Assembly (NCBI RefSeq): GCF_003351745.1
Contig: NZ_CP031222.1
Location: 1,656,207 to 1,720,206 of the forward strand
Source: Aquirhabdus parva
Lineage (GTDB): Bacteria > Pseudomonadota > Gammaproteobacteria > Pseudomonadales > Moraxellaceae
Direction: 5' to 3'
Length of the DNA: 64,000 bases
Shown: positions 9,101 to 18,070 of the stretch, piece after piece
How positions within the stretch are numbered: the stretch's first letter is position 1
Layout of the letters: every line of letters starts with the position of its first letter
The notes under the pieces: generated by a model
The model's input: the letters and a program-made list of their open reading frames with translations, nothing else
Told to the model about the DNA's origin: nothing
The model's database searches: none
Position numbers and translations under genes: made by a program

Positions 9101-9871
9101 AACTTTCTGTAGTTGGGATCTGAGTTGTCCCATTGTCACGAGGCTATTTTCTAATGCTTGTCGTGCATCAGAATCAAGAGGCTCAATTCCCCCGATTTGA
9201 TTTTTGATAAGTTGATAGGCGTCCTGATATTTTTTACGTTTTTCGTGTGCAAAAATACCAATCCGACGATAAATTTCTGTCTCAAGTAAGCGCTCAAGAA
9301 GTTGGGCTCGCTCAACATCGCTGGCTTTGAGAAACGCCCCAAATTCCGATTGAGCGAGCATTACAGCCCGAGTAAATTGTTCAAAATTAAGCCCAATGAC
9401 TTCCGAAACCCGCAGGTCACATTCACGTACTTGGCTAGCCAGCGTTTGTCCTGTTCCGACATCAATCAGAATTCTTTCTGCAGCCAGTAATTTTCCCGTA
9501 GACTTGTTTCTTGCGCGTCTGACTTGCCAGCGAGCCAGATAAATACGTCCATCGCGCCCCAGAAATTCAATTTCGGCATAGCCTTCGGCCGTACCACGCC
9601 TTAGTAGGGTGCGTGGATCGTGCATAGATAATTGGTCATTCTCCACCCCATCTGGTACTTTACCCTCTTGTCCTTTTGAAGCAGCACGTAAACGTGGTAC
9701 TTGTCCAAATAAAGCTAGGCACATTGCATCCAATATCGTGCTTTTTCCAGAGCCAGTCGGTCCGGTAATAGCCATGAGACCTGCACTTGCAAGGGGTTCA
9801 GTACGGTAATCAAGTTCTTGCTCACCTGCGAGGGATGCTAAGTTACAGAGTTTAAGGCGTAAAATTTTCAT
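6122..9871 (-). CDS. sbcC: Exonuclease subunit SbcC (Rad50-like ATPase)
   Basis: SbcC is the SMC-like ATPase of the SbcCD nuclease, which cleaves hairpins and processes DNA ends during replication repair. The 1249-residue protein has Walker A GPTGSGKST at residues 37-45. Two very long Gln/Leu-rich coiled-coil arms flank a zinc hook, CPVCGS, near residue 608. The ABC signature LSGGESFLVSLALALGLA is near 1157, followed by Walker B LFIDEGFGTLD near 1187. It is about 200 residues longer than E. coli SbcC, with the extra length in the coiled coils. It follows sbcD by 58 bp. Confidence 0.96.
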   Translation of the reverse strand: MKILRLKLCNLASLAGEQELDYRTEPLASAGLMAITGPTGSGKSTILDAMCLALFGQVPRLRAASKGQEGKVPDGVENDQLSMHDPRTLLRRGTAEGYAEIEFLGRDGRIYLARWQVRRARNKSTGKLLAAERILIDVGTGQTLASQVRECDLRVSEVIGLNFEQFTRAVMLAQSEFGAFLKASDVERAQLLERLLETEIYRRIGIFAHEKRKKYQDAYQLIKNQIGGIEPLDSDARQALENSLVTMGQLRSQLQKVQNYLNATQAWYQTQTRLDTQIHESQQSLATHTQNWLNLEPLRLKATQLDQIREIRPLIHQKNTLIERMTIRNQSLAKQKIQVQVLQEKLAHLQPQQRDAALHLQELQQKHALALPKIMNAQRLEHEIARISEEQAQQLAHIKQHHTQAQITTLALLNNTQQQNNTLDQLQKIGLQLQTTQYLAALEDQWLSQLDRMRDAERYTQQLNQLESHIPKQHHELSEATSLLQVLSSDLEQHQQHYGNATNKSDKLQSLKKDLMICRQTDSELHVLAQKYQDYRHILKIVTDLNLKQKTALEHQTGLTQNLVHTQKSVQHAELELNALLKVLSNQRLLRHKNVETLRNQLLPDHPCPVCGSTEHPFSIAEHLFDALKHDDEQQEKMARTALLDAQSLHQATTTELKLLNQEIDLRSVELQQRVAEERSIKGVMLQLPFATELRSFSQDDSARQAWLVQKITENQTSEKTIQTSITGLEALQEIEQNLIKQIDQARHRQSQLQQVWQSAVDQQNQLKSILDKTEQYFLPCFDPDIQNKWQENKSETLLFLERHMTNRLNQLATQQRLQNEIMALQQADQLLKLKQSQEQAKHHELEVSLQKLSHALTAIQSQFKDLLSEATSTFGDVIKSSLDWQTCFDSQLTNAQNTLRSMQDQIDLINPELHKLTSTIEHAEQQQSLEEHENTELTTKINLWYQSQPIHSEELLHELLAVSNDDEQLIKQQIEQVQHQLIEAQTRLTEHQTQLEHHQLQIPPSPDDQRSQVSHVDSSNVIKPASTMILASEISLKISDNSHQLEQVQNDWISLQLQISQDNERKEKALDLQQELDHAYAAYLRVDRMASPIANADGKVFQKIAQGYYLDLLLEEANQQLEQLSRRYQLIRAADSLGLLVIDMDMGDERRSVHSLSGGESFLVSLALALGLAAMASGRLRIESLFIDEGFGTLDPESLQVVMDALDRLQGQGRVVTVITHVQEMHERIPTQIRVEKLGNGQSQLTVI

Positions 9872-9929
9872 ATCTGTCTATTTCTACTCTGTACTTTTGC
9901 CATCAAACGAGCTTTTATGACGTGTTGAT

Positions 9930-11162
9930 TCAACTGATGATATCCTGTTCGCTTTGGTTTAATTCATCAATGAGTGCCGCAAAATCTGCAAAGACTTCAG
10001 AATCTGGGCTATGCCCGAGTTCACTCCATACTTTCTCATACAATGATTGTGGTGTTTGCTCTTTGACCATTTGCTTATGATCTCGAGCGTCGCCATCACC
10101 TTCACGTGCCCATGATTCTTTACGAAAACGTATTAATCGTACCGCCTGCGCAGGAAGTGCGGCTTCAATTTGTTGTCTTGTATCCGGCGGAAATGGCGCA
10201 TTGTCTGGATAAACGCGCACTTCTAAAAACGGTTGCTCGCTGATAACGCGCGGTGTTGGGTCCAATTGAGCCAACTGCGCTAGCACATCTGCTAATACAC
10301 CAGATATTCGAATCATAGCGACTGCGCGTGGGATCACTAATGATTCAATCTTTGCTGGCTGATCAGGATGTAACTCAACATGAAGCACTTGATGTTGATA
10401 GCCTTCCTCACTGAATGACATGGGAATAGGCGATCCTGAATAACGTATTCGATCCTGCCCAACCGATTGAGGTCGATGCAAATGGCCCAATGCGACATAA
10501 CTAATATCAGATGGAAATAAATCCGTTGATAGAGCTTCTGCAGTTCCAATCACAATAGATCGTTCAGACTCTTCTGAAGTTGCACCACCTACCAAATGCG
10601 CGTGACTCATGAGGACTAATGGCAATCCTTTCGCTTGTTCTTTTGCAGTTGTAATTAACTGTTGATAAACATGAGTAACCGCTTCCATTGTGGGTAAGCC
10701 CTGCCCACCTGCAGTCACTTCGGCAGGTCGCAAAAAAGGCATCGCTAAGCACCAGCTATCAATCTCGTTGTGCTGATTCGTCATCGGGATGAGTAATTGC
10801 TTGGTATCTAAAACGCCCGCAGACAACCACCTGACACGACCTATAACGTGAGTTCTCAGCGCTTTAAGTAGAGGTGCCGGTAGTTCAATTCGCCCCCCAG
10901 AATCATGGTTGCCTGCGATCATGATGATTTGCAGACTAGGTAGGCGTGTATGCGCTTCCGCCAGAAAGCGATAAAGTTGCTCTTGTGCCGAGATTGGGGG
11001 ATTGACTGTGTCAAAGATATCACCAGCAATGAGCAATGCATCAGGTTGATATATTGTAATTTGATCTAATAACCAAGATAGAAATGCTGCATGCTCATGT
11101 TCACGCGATTGACCATAAAGACTTTGCCCTAAATGCCAGTCTGAAGTGTGAAAAAAATGCAT
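9930..11162 (-). CDS. sbcD: Exonuclease subunit SbcD (Mre11-like nuclease)
   Basis: SbcD is the Mn-dependent nuclease subunit partnering SbcC. The calcineurin-like phosphoesterase motifs are intact: SDWHLGQ with Asp8 and His10, AGDIFDTVNPP, AGNHDSGGR, MSHAHL and ALGHLHRPQ. A C-terminal capping and SbcC-binding region follows. The length of 410 residues is normal for the family. It is the first gene of the sbcD-sbcC-crotonase group. The perfect palindrome GAGCTTAAGCTC lies about 20 bp upstream of its start. Confidence 0.96.
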   Translation of the reverse strand: MHFFHTSDWHLGQSLYGQSREHEHAAFLSWLLDQITIYQPDALLIAGDIFDTVNPPISAQEQLYRFLAEAHTRLPSLQIIMIAGNHDSGGRIELPAPLLKALRTHVIGRVRWLSAGVLDTKQLLIPMTNQHNEIDSWCLAMPFLRPAEVTAGGQGLPTMEAVTHVYQQLITTAKEQAKGLPLVLMSHAHLVGGATSEESERSIVIGTAEALSTDLFPSDISYVALGHLHRPQSVGQDRIRYSGSPIPMSFSEEGYQHQVLHVELHPDQPAKIESLVIPRAVAMIRISGVLADVLAQLAQLDPTPRVISEQPFLEVRVYPDNAPFPPDTRQQIEAALPAQAVRLIRFRKESWAREGDGDARDHKQMVKEQTPQSLYEKVWSELGHSPDSEVFADFAALIDELNQSEQDIIS

Positions 11163-11464
11163 GGCTCATCCAAGAATATACGAGCTTAAGCTCAAAAGTA
11201 ATGCCAAAAAAGAATGATACGCTCTTTGTCAGATGGGTAAAACCTTTGCATGCTTTCTTATTGTGGGCTTTTTTCAACTTTATCCATCTTTGTCGCCCCT
11301 CGATGCACCGTTGCAATGTCTCATTGCTTTCGTTATATTTATGCAACTAATTGCATATTTATCATCATTGAAAGATATCATAAACCGCTTTATTTATCGT
11401 TGATCCTGATCCAATCACTACTCTATACGTCCATACACTCAAGACCTAATGAGAGGTACTTTTA
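11163..11464. promoter_or_regulatory. Divergent region between sbcD and the YheT-like gene
   Basis: This 302-bp gap holds no convincing gene. On the sbcD side is the 12-bp palindrome GAGCTTAAGCTC at 11182-11193. In the middle, ATGCAA and TTGCAT at 11341-11356 form an inverted repeat around CTAA. A possible rightward promoter is TTGATC at 11400-11405 and TATACG at 11424-11429, with an 18-bp spacer. GAGAGGT precedes ATG 11465. Confidence 0.35.
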
Positions 11465-12556
11465 ATGTTTAGAATTGCAGCTACAGTAACGACAATGCTT
11501 GGTTTGAATTACTGGTTTCGCGCTGCGAAAAAACCTAAATTATTTTCGGTAAAGTGTGAGGATAATCAATATATTATTCAAAATATTGATCAGTTAAATA
11601 AAAAGTACTATCCAACACCATGGATGTATAACACGCATTTACAACTTATCGCATTGGGCCTGACGAAAAAATTCGCACCTGCTTTGCGCTATGACAAAGT
11701 GGAAACTTTAAATATGGCGGACGGCGGCCATACCGCTCTAGCATGGTTAGGGTATGATCGTGCACCCACTACACCAACCATAGTCGTTTTGCATACGATT
11801 ACGGGTAGTCCACAAAGCATGCGGGGTTTCATGAAAGATCTAGCACAGATGACCGGATGGCGAGTAGTGATGTGCGTTCGTCGAGGTCATGCTGATCTAA
11901 AGCTCGAGGTACCAAAAATCAATACAATGGGTTCAACAGACGATCTCCGTGAGCAATTAAACCTGATACAACAACGTTTTCCTCAGTCACCACTTTATGG
12001 CGTAGGTATTTCTGCAGGATCGGGTTTGCTCGTGCGATATTTGGGAGAGGAAGCTGAAAAATCTGTCTTTCGCGCCGGGTTTGCTTATTGTCCTGGCTAC
12101 AATATGGATGAAGCCTTTCAATACACACAACCCTTCTATAGCCGCTTAATGACTAAGAAACTGATCAAGCAGTTTATTACGCCAAATCGTCATCAGTTTA
12201 AACACTTGAATACCCTCAACCAACTTGAGCAATCAAGAAATTTAGATGATTTTCATAAGCATATCTATGAAGTCTCAGGTCATGGTAGTCGGCAGGAATA
12301 TTTCAGTTTATCGAATCCTTTCCATGTTTTTAGTCAAGTCAAAACACCTCTGATGATTTTAAATGCTGAAGACGATCCCATTTGTAAAAAAGAAAATGTG
12401 GATGCGTATATTCGCTCCAACAATTTAATCCCCAGTTCAATTCTGGTGACAACTGAACGAGGTAGCCACTGTGCCTACTACGAAGGTTGGCAAGCCAAAT
12501 CTTGGGCCAATCGTTTAATTGCAAATTACTTTTTGACCATAGATAGCAAAAAATGA
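11465..12556 (+). CDS. YheT-like alpha/beta hydrolase
   Basis: This is a 363-residue alpha/beta hydrolase of the ABHD1/ABHD3/YheT type, whose characterised members are carboxylesterases or phospholipases. The nucleophile elbow is GISAG with Ser183. The acid is probably the Asp in LNAEDDPIC, and the His is in ERGSHCAYYEGW, which has the YheT-like G-x-H context. An oxyanion-side HTITGS occupies the usual HG position. The first 20 residues are hydrophobic and could be a membrane anchor. GAGAGGT precedes the ATG. The physiological substrate cannot be read from the sequence. Confidence 0.85.
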   Translation: MFRIAATVTTMLGLNYWFRAAKKPKLFSVKCEDNQYIIQNIDQLNKKYYPTPWMYNTHLQLIALGLTKKFAPALRYDKVETLNMADGGHTALAWLGYDRAPTTPTIVVLHTITGSPQSMRGFMKDLAQMTGWRVVMCVRRGHADLKLEVPKINTMGSTDDLREQLNLIQQRFPQSPLYGVGISAGSGLLVRYLGEEAEKSVFRAGFAYCPGYNMDEAFQYTQPFYSRLMTKKLIKQFITPNRHQFKHLNTLNQLEQSRNLDDFHKHIYEVSGHGSRQEYFSLSNPFHVFSQVKTPLMILNAEDDPICKKENVDAYIRSNNLIPSSILVTTERGSHCAYYEGWQAKSWANRLIANYFLTIDSKK

Positions 12557-12581
12557 CGTTAAGTTTATTCAAACGATAGGA

Positions 12582-13337
12582 TTAGTTTTCAACGCCATGA
12601 CCAGCCAAAATTTCGGCTGCGATTTTAACAAAAGGTGCCTTTCCTGATTTCAGCAAGGTCTGAGCCATTTTTTGTTTGAAGCCCAATGTCGCAGTGCTTG
12701 CACATTGTCGCAGCCAAGCCGCAGCTTCTATATCTTTCCCCTGCTCTGCAAGCCTAGAAGCGTGGTTAAATTGCCCGCGAAAATCACCAGCTTCTGCTGA
12801 TCGTCGATACCAATCAACTGCCAATGCTGAATCTTGTTTAGCCTCCCACCCTTCTTCAATGAAACGGCCAATAACATTCATGGATTTGGCATGACCTTGA
12901 GAAGCAGCCTTGTTATAAAGCTCAAATGCTAATTTTCGATTTAGTGGGATGGCCTGACCACGCGCAAGTAAATTGGCATAATTATACATACCCCAATCAA
13001 GGTCTAAATTTGCTGCACGCTTATACCATTCGGCGGCGCTACTGGGGTCTGCTGCCACTCCCCATCCATTTTCTATACATCGACCCACCATATTAATGGC
13101 CATAGCATGATTTGCTAAACTTGCGGTCTTAAACCAATGCAAAGCCTGAACTTGGTCAATATCGACACCTTGGCCATCTAATAATAACTGAGCATATAAT
13201 GCTTGTGCTTCGGGATAGCCTTGTTTCGCCGCAGCGAGAAGACCCAGTGCCACTTGTTCTGGCGTTCCTGTGAGTTGACTAATGATTTCTTGCTCAGTTT
13301 TTGCAGGATCGAGAATACCCGAAGCTTCGATAGACAT
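12582..13337 (-). CDS. Sel1-repeat (TPR-like) protein
   Basis: The protein is made almost entirely of five tandem 36-residue Sel1-like repeats. They are recognisable by recurring A-x-x-W-[FY]-[KR]-x-[AS] ends such as ALHWFKTA, AAEWYKRA and AVDWYRRS, and by GxGV-type turns. Such solenoids bind other proteins. There is no signal peptide, so a cytoplasmic adaptor role is likely. I chose ATG 13337 (MSIEASGIL). An in-frame ATG at 13397 would add 20 residues that resemble no domain. It is convergent with the YheT-like gene, 25 bp away. Confidence 0.82.
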   Translation of the reverse strand: MSIEASGILDPAKTEQEIISQLTGTPEQVALGLLAAAKQGYPEAQALYAQLLLDGQGVDIDQVQALHWFKTASLANHAMAINMVGRCIENGWGVAADPSSAAEWYKRAANLDLDWGMYNYANLLARGQAIPLNRKLAFELYNKAASQGHAKSMNVIGRFIEEGWEAKQDSALAVDWYRRSAEAGDFRGQFNHASRLAEQGKDIEAAAWLRQCASTATLGFKQKMAQTLLKSGKAPFVKIAAEILAGHGVEN

Positions 13338-13433
13338 ATTAAAATCGTCTTTTTTGCTAAAAATAATTGTGAAGCAGTATCTAAATGCAAACTGCAATTG
13401 TCAATGAGAATCATTTATTTTAATCAATTTTCT

Positions 13434-13467
13434 AAAAAAAACGGTATAAAGCACCTGCTTTATACCG
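13434..13467 (-). terminator. Terminator of the first lipase-like gene
   Basis: Perfect 11-bp arms CGGTATAAAGC (13442-13452) and GCTTTATACCG (13457-13467) surround a 4-base loop. Read on the minus strand, the hairpin is followed by a run of eight T. It lies just after the stop of the gene ending at 13501. Confidence 0.88.
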
Positions 13468-13500
13468 CCTTTAAAACTGTTTCAGATGGAGTGCATCAAC

Positions 13501-15276
13501 TTAGTATTGCTGGAAGAATGCACGCGCTGCTGAAGTACAGAATGGTGGAACCAAGCTGCCATGATAACTACTCGCAACTGCTGCAGTCGCTGCGCTTGTC
13601 GCTGCGGCGGTCACAACAGCAGTACCTGCAGCTTTCGCAGCAGCAGCAGCATCGGCTTGACTACCTCCTGCAGTCAGTACCTTAACATAAGCTGCTTGCC
13701 CTGCAGCATTTGCAGCGGCAACAACTTTTGGATCAACCTTCGCGGCTTCAATTGCTGCATCTTTTGTAGCACCTAGAATAGTGCCAAATCCAGTCTGTGC
13801 TTGTTGTGCAACAGCCTTCATGTTTGTGGTGACAGACGTGTTTAACCCAGCACTACTAAATCCGACCGGTGCTTTTGATGTGGTATCAACATCAAGTAAA
13901 GCAAAGGCCACAGGAGCGCCAGCACCAGCGATATTACCCAAGATCCCTGCCATAAGTTGTGCGTTAGGTGCAAAAAATACTGTCGGATCTTGATTACCTC
14001 CACACATCAGCACTGGCATGGATGGAACATAGCCGCGAAGATCATTGAGAGCAAAAGCTTTCCTCAGTGGATGCTGTGGCGCTGTCGCTGGTAATGGGCT
14101 TGCGGTGAGAGCAGGTACAGCACCATCTGGGTTTGCAGCAGCGTCTTTTAAGTATGCAGCACGATAGCTCGTATTAATTAAATAGCTGCTTGGATCAAAT
14201 CCAAAACTAAATTGGCTGGTCGATAGATCTGCTCCCGTTATAGGGTCAACTTGACCGCCACTTGAACCCGCCACACTTTGGAATAATGCCAGTTGTGGTA
14301 ATTTTCCTGTGGTAAACAAAACGTTCTGTGAGAGTGTGGTTGGTAATAGGGTATCAATATTGGCAGCATAAGCTGATGTATAGGCGTCAGAAGTTATATT
14401 GTAGATATTGCCATAGGCCTTCTGATAACTTGTGGTGAGTAATGGTGCAAACACAGTGCCGCCAATAGGAGTATTTCCGTAGAAAATCGCATCGCCATAA
14501 GCTTCTAATGAGTATGGTCCAGACATTGGTGCACCCGCAGTTACAGGGATATGAGCGGCATCCATGGCTTTTAATGCAGCCATTGCGACATAGCCGCCTT
14601 CAGAGTAACCGGTAACAAAAAGCTTACCAGAGTCCGTCGTTGTAGTCCCCGCAGCATCTTTTGGTAAAGCTGCTCGCCCAGCTTTCAACGCATCAATCAT
14701 TTCTTGAGATTGTTGTTTGTAGTTGACATAGGGATGATACGCTAAAGTTGAGGTGTCATAGCCTGCATAGTTCGGTGCAACAACGATATAACCTTGCGCA
14801 GCAAATGTAGCAGCGACTAATGTGGACTCACCTGCTGCGGCATTGGTTGGATCTGTAGTCAACGCAGCCATGTTAAAGCCTTTGCTTGTTGTCGTGCCGT
14901 GGGCATATAAGACCACAGGACGTTTACCCGTACAGGATGGATCGCTGCCTGTAGGCACCATGAGTGCGCCAGAAGCTGTTGTCGCCTCACCCGCACCGCC
15001 AATCGTTGAGTACTCTATATGGCTGATGCTGACATCACATTTCGGCTGACCTGCTACGCTAAGAATTAGTTTACCACTTGCTGAAGCACCGAGACTTGCA
15101 TTGAAATTTGCTGCTGAGAGCGCTGGTTTTTGCTCTGAGCCTAATAGAGTTGTTGTTGGTGTTGTACCCCCTCCAACCACTGCACCATTGTTATTGCCAT
15201 TGCTGTCACCGCATGCAACAAGTAATACGCTCGTCGCGATTGTGATAGCCGCAGCCATTGTTGTTTTTTGAAACAT
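13501..15276 (-). CDS. Secretory-lipase-family lipoprotein, copy 1
   Basis: This is a predicted outer-membrane-anchored alpha/beta hydrolase resembling the LIP secretory lipases. The N terminus is a lipoprotein signal with lipobox LVAC followed by Gly-Asp. The nucleophile is in GYSEGG, the acid probably in MCGGNQDPTVFF, and the His in YHGSLVPPFC close to the C terminus. An Ala-rich helical insertion of roughly 70 residues lies between the acid and the His. I start at ATG 15276 rather than 15294 because AAGGAG lies 7 bases upstream of it. It follows a clear paralogue (15615-17252), but the 338-bp gap suggests a separate promoter. Substrates are unknown; lipids or esters are the family expectation. 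Confidence 0.85.
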   Translation of the reverse strand: MFQKTTMAAAITIATSVLLVACGDSNGNNNGAVVGGGTTPTTTLLGSEQKPALSAANFNASLGASASGKLILSVAGQPKCDVSISHIEYSTIGGAGEATTASGALMVPTGSDPSCTGKRPVVLYAHGTTTSKGFNMAALTTDPTNAAAGESTLVAATFAAQGYIVVAPNYAGYDTSTLAYHPYVNYKQQSQEMIDALKAGRAALPKDAAGTTTTDSGKLFVTGYSEGGYVAMAALKAMDAAHIPVTAGAPMSGPYSLEAYGDAIFYGNTPIGGTVFAPLLTTSYQKAYGNIYNITSDAYTSAYAANIDTLLPTTLSQNVLFTTGKLPQLALFQSVAGSSGGQVDPITGADLSTSQFSFGFDPSSYLINTSYRAAYLKDAAANPDGAVPALTASPLPATAPQHPLRKAFALNDLRGYVPSMPVLMCGGNQDPTVFFAPNAQLMAGILGNIAGAGAPVAFALLDVDTTSKAPVGFSSAGLNTSVTTNMKAVAQQAQTGFGTILGATKDAAIEAAKVDPKVVAAANAAGQAAYVKVLTAGGSQADAAAAAKAAGTAVVTAAATSAATAAVASSYHGSLVPPFCTSAARAFFQQY

Positions 15277-15614
15277 TACAGCACTCCTTGCCAAAATTAG
15301 CTAATCAGAAATAGCATATAATTGTCCTACAATCAAGACAATCATAGCAACCCTGTAGACTGTTTGGTACATCATCAGACCTTGATTTTATTAGTTCTTA
15401 AAAACATTGCATAGGTTGTTTCTAAATATATGAAAAGATCTTATTCAAAGTAAATTTTGTCTAACAATTTCATGGGATTCGTAATAAAAGCTTAGGATCA
15501 GCAACTTCACAACATCAAATTTGACAGACTAATGCGTGCCCTTCCTTCCAGATGTCATGAGAGCAATCAAGTCTTATAGCGTAGATAGTTTAATTATTCG
15601 CAACAATACAAGGA
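15277..15614 (-). promoter_or_regulatory. Upstream region of lipase-like copy 1
   Basis: The region is AT-rich with no gene. On the minus strand a plausible sigma70 promoter is TTGTCT, a 17-base spacer and TATGCT, ending about 30 bp before the Shine-Dalgarno sequence. The -35 lies inside a small inverted repeat, ATTGTC/GACAAT, which could be an operator. The call is by eye only. Confidence 0.3.
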
Positions 15615-17252
15615 TTAATATTGTTTAAAAAACTCTCTGGCTGCCGCAGAACAATAACCAGCAACTAAGACACCGTGGTAGTTAGCAGTAAGGGCATCCG
15701 GAGTCATGGTACTAATGTCATTGAGAAACTTTGTTTGGAGGCTTAACGCTGATTTCGCCATGTTTTGAGCAATAGAAGAAGAAAGACCGATGCTGCTCAT
15801 CAAACCAAGTTGACCTACACCGTACTTCGTTGCAGTCGATGATAGAAAGCTTTGCATTCCTGCATTTAGCCCTGTCAGGGTAAATGTTTGTGGAATGATT
15901 GATGCTGCATCAATATCGAGTTGAACGAAGGTCACAGGAATACCCGCTGCAGATGCTGCAGCAAAGGTACTGCTCATTAACACCGTATTGGCAAAGAATA
16001 CGGTTGAGTCCCGCCCCCCGCCACACATCAGCACCGGCATAGTAGGCGTCATTCCGCGTAAATCATTGGTCTTTAGCGCCTGACGCAATGTGCTCTGGGG
16101 GGATGCTGCTGGAAAAGTATTACTGCCAGACATGACACCATCTGGATGTAGCCCCATATCAGCCAGATAAGCGAGTCTATAGCTCGTATTGATAAGGTAG
16201 TTATTGCTTGAAAATCCAAAGGTATAGGCAGGGTTGACTGGTGATAGCGCATCCAGTTGTGTATTGCCAGTTGGGGTAGCTTGAAATAATACATTGGTAC
16301 TAGGCGTAGTCGTTTCTACCGTCCATGAATAATTGGGGGTATATATATCGGCTGGTGTTTGATAAATATTGCCATAGGCTTTTTGATATCCCGTCGTGAG
16401 TAGCGGGATAAATGTTGTTGAATTTCGATTTAAATATCCCATAAATACAGCATCACCAAAGGCTTCAAGTGCATAGGGACCCGATATCGGTGCAGCTGCT
16501 GCAACAGGAATATGCGCTGTAGTCATGGCTTTCAATGCCGCCATGGCTACATATCCACCTTCTGAAATCCCTGTGACATAGAGTTTACCAGAGTCGCTTA
16601 TCAGGCCCGATGAAACCTGAGGAAGTCCTAGCCGCCCTGCATTGAGTGCGTCGATCATTTCTTGGGATTGTTGCTTGTAGTTGAGATAAGGGTGATAAGA
16701 CAACGTTGAGGAGTCGTATCCTGCATAATTGGGTGCAATAACGGTGTACCCTTGTGCCGCAAACATTGCGGCTATAAACATGGACTCTGAAGCCGCGGGA
16801 TTATTGATGTTCGTTGCGTCAGCGATATTATAACTGTGATTTGTCTGTGTGCCGTGAGCATAGATAACGATAGGCCGTTGCCCAGTGCATCCTGGACCAC
16901 CTGTTGGTGTCATTAAAGCACCGGACGCCGTAGTCGATTCATTGGCAGCCCCAATAGTATTGTATTTAATGTAATTAAAATCGACGCCGCAAACAGGGCT
17001 GCCCGTCACTTTTAAGATTTGTTGCCCTGATGGAGATGCATTCAATGTACTGGCTAACTGTGCCGCCGACATGGATGCGAGTAACTGAGGTGAGCTGGAA
17101 GAAGTGGTGGCTAAATTTTGATTGTTAAGTGCAGCAGCGGCAATAGGAGTAGAACGACTGCTATCGGTATTTGCAATGCTGTTGTCATCGCCGCAAGCAG
17201 ATAACAGTATGATACTACTTAGTGTTATCCCAACTCTGGATATCGCAAACAT
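15615..17252 (-). CDS. Secretory-lipase-family lipoprotein, copy 2
   Basis: This is a paralogue of the neighbouring lipase-like gene. Both share APNYAGYD, SYHPYLNYKQQSQEMIDAL and the nucleophile elbow (here GISEGG). The lipoprotein signal ends in lipobox LSAC. The acid is probably in MCGGGRDSTVFF and the His in YHGVLVAGYC near the end. At 545 residues it is shorter than copy 1, mostly because the spacer between acid and His differs and is less Ala-rich. AGAGGTG precedes ATG 17252. The pair presumably arose by tandem duplication and has since diverged. Confidence 0.85.
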   Translation of the reverse strand: MFAISRVGITLSSIILLSACGDDNSIANTDSSRSTPIAAAALNNQNLATTSSSSPQLLASMSAAQLASTLNASPSGQQILKVTGSPVCGVDFNYIKYNTIGAANESTTASGALMTPTGGPGCTGQRPIVIYAHGTQTNHSYNIADATNINNPAASESMFIAAMFAAQGYTVIAPNYAGYDSSTLSYHPYLNYKQQSQEMIDALNAGRLGLPQVSSGLISDSGKLYVTGISEGGYVAMAALKAMTTAHIPVAAAAPISGPYALEAFGDAVFMGYLNRNSTTFIPLLTTGYQKAYGNIYQTPADIYTPNYSWTVETTTPSTNVLFQATPTGNTQLDALSPVNPAYTFGFSSNNYLINTSYRLAYLADMGLHPDGVMSGSNTFPAASPQSTLRQALKTNDLRGMTPTMPVLMCGGGRDSTVFFANTVLMSSTFAAASAAGIPVTFVQLDIDAASIIPQTFTLTGLNAGMQSFLSSTATKYGVGQLGLMSSIGLSSSIAQNMAKSALSLQTKFLNDISTMTPDALTANYHGVLVAGYCSAAAREFFKQY

Positions 17253-17327
17253 GAAAGCACCTCTTCCCTAGATATCACTGCGATTAAAATATAACAGAAT
17301 TTATTTAAATAAGTTTTTTAAACATCA

Positions 17328-18062
17328 TTATTTTATAGGGGATATAGAACGCTCATTTTGAGCCAAAAACTTTGCGACCCATTGAGGCACAATCTGAGTT
17401 GCTGCGCCGTAGATATGGTGCGCAAACGCACTTTTGTTCGCTGCCGGCTCTAAGTTGATTTCAATGGTTTCTGCACCGACATGTTTGGCCAGTCTTACAA
17501 ATCCAGCAGCCGGATAAACAGATCCACTGGTGCCGATGCTGAGAAAAACATCACATTGGCTCAATGCATTTTCAATGTCATCCATATATAAAGGCATTTC
17601 ACCAAACCAGACAATATGAGGTCGTAAAGTACCAGTTAAATCACAGCACAAACAGCGTGTATCTGATTCAATTTTATCCTCAAAGTTAAAAACTTGCTCT
17701 GTATGCCTGCAATGAACTTTGAGCAACTCACCATGCATGTGTAATAATCGTTTTGAGCCTGCACGCTCATGTAAATTATCTACATTTTGGGTAATCAATA
17801 AAAAATTATCCCCTAACGCTTCTTCCAGTTCTGCAAGAGCTATATGCGCTGCATTGGGTTGTATTGTCGATTCAAATAACTGTTCCCGCCTCTTATTATA
17901 AAAATGTTGCACTAATGACGGGTTTCGCTTGAAGCCCTCAGGGCTTGCGACATCTTCGATGCGATGGTTCTCCCACAGCCCATCGCTAGCCCGAAAGGTA
18001 CGAATCCCTGATTCGGCAGAAATACCTGCACCCGTCAAAACAACAATACGAGGTTGCTTCAT
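17328..18062 (-). CDS. cobB: NAD-dependent protein deacylase (sirtuin)
   Basis: CobB removes acyl groups from protein lysines, using NAD. Visible motifs are [26 protein letters not shown], the catalytic HMHGEL and a Cys-rich zinc site (CRHT and CLCCD). FYNKRREQ contains Tyr-x-x-Arg, the pair that in class III sirtuins (E. coli CobB, SIRT5) binds succinyl and malonyl groups. Start ATG 18062 is supported by AAGGA about 6 bases upstream. A longer in-frame reading to 18137 would run into the preceding gene. It sits 8 bp after the pseudouridine synthase gene, probably in one transcript. Confidence 0.93.
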   Translation of the reverse strand: MKQPRIVVLTGAGISAESGIRTFRASDGLWENHRIEDVASPEGFKRNPSLVQHFYNKRREQLFESTIQPNAAHIALAELEEALGDNFLLITQNVDNLHERAGSKRLLHMHGELLKVHCRHTEQVFNFEDKIESDTRCLCCDLTGTLRPHIVWFGEMPLYMDDIENALSQCDVFLSIGTSGSVYPAAGFVRLAKHVGAETIEINLEPAANKSAFAHHIYGAATQIVPQWVAKFLAQNERSISPIK

Positions 18063-18070
18063 AAGTTTCC

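Noticed and set aside
11084-11350. 88-codon plus-strand open frame overlapping the sbcD start
   Set aside because: It overlaps the conserved N terminus of sbcD and has no ribosome binding site.
13203-13685. 160-codon open frame on the plus strand over the Sel1 and lipase-copy-1 genes
   Set aside because: It is antisense to two well-supported genes, has no Shine-Dalgarno sequence and reads as low-complexity shadow (long Gln/Ser/Arg runs).
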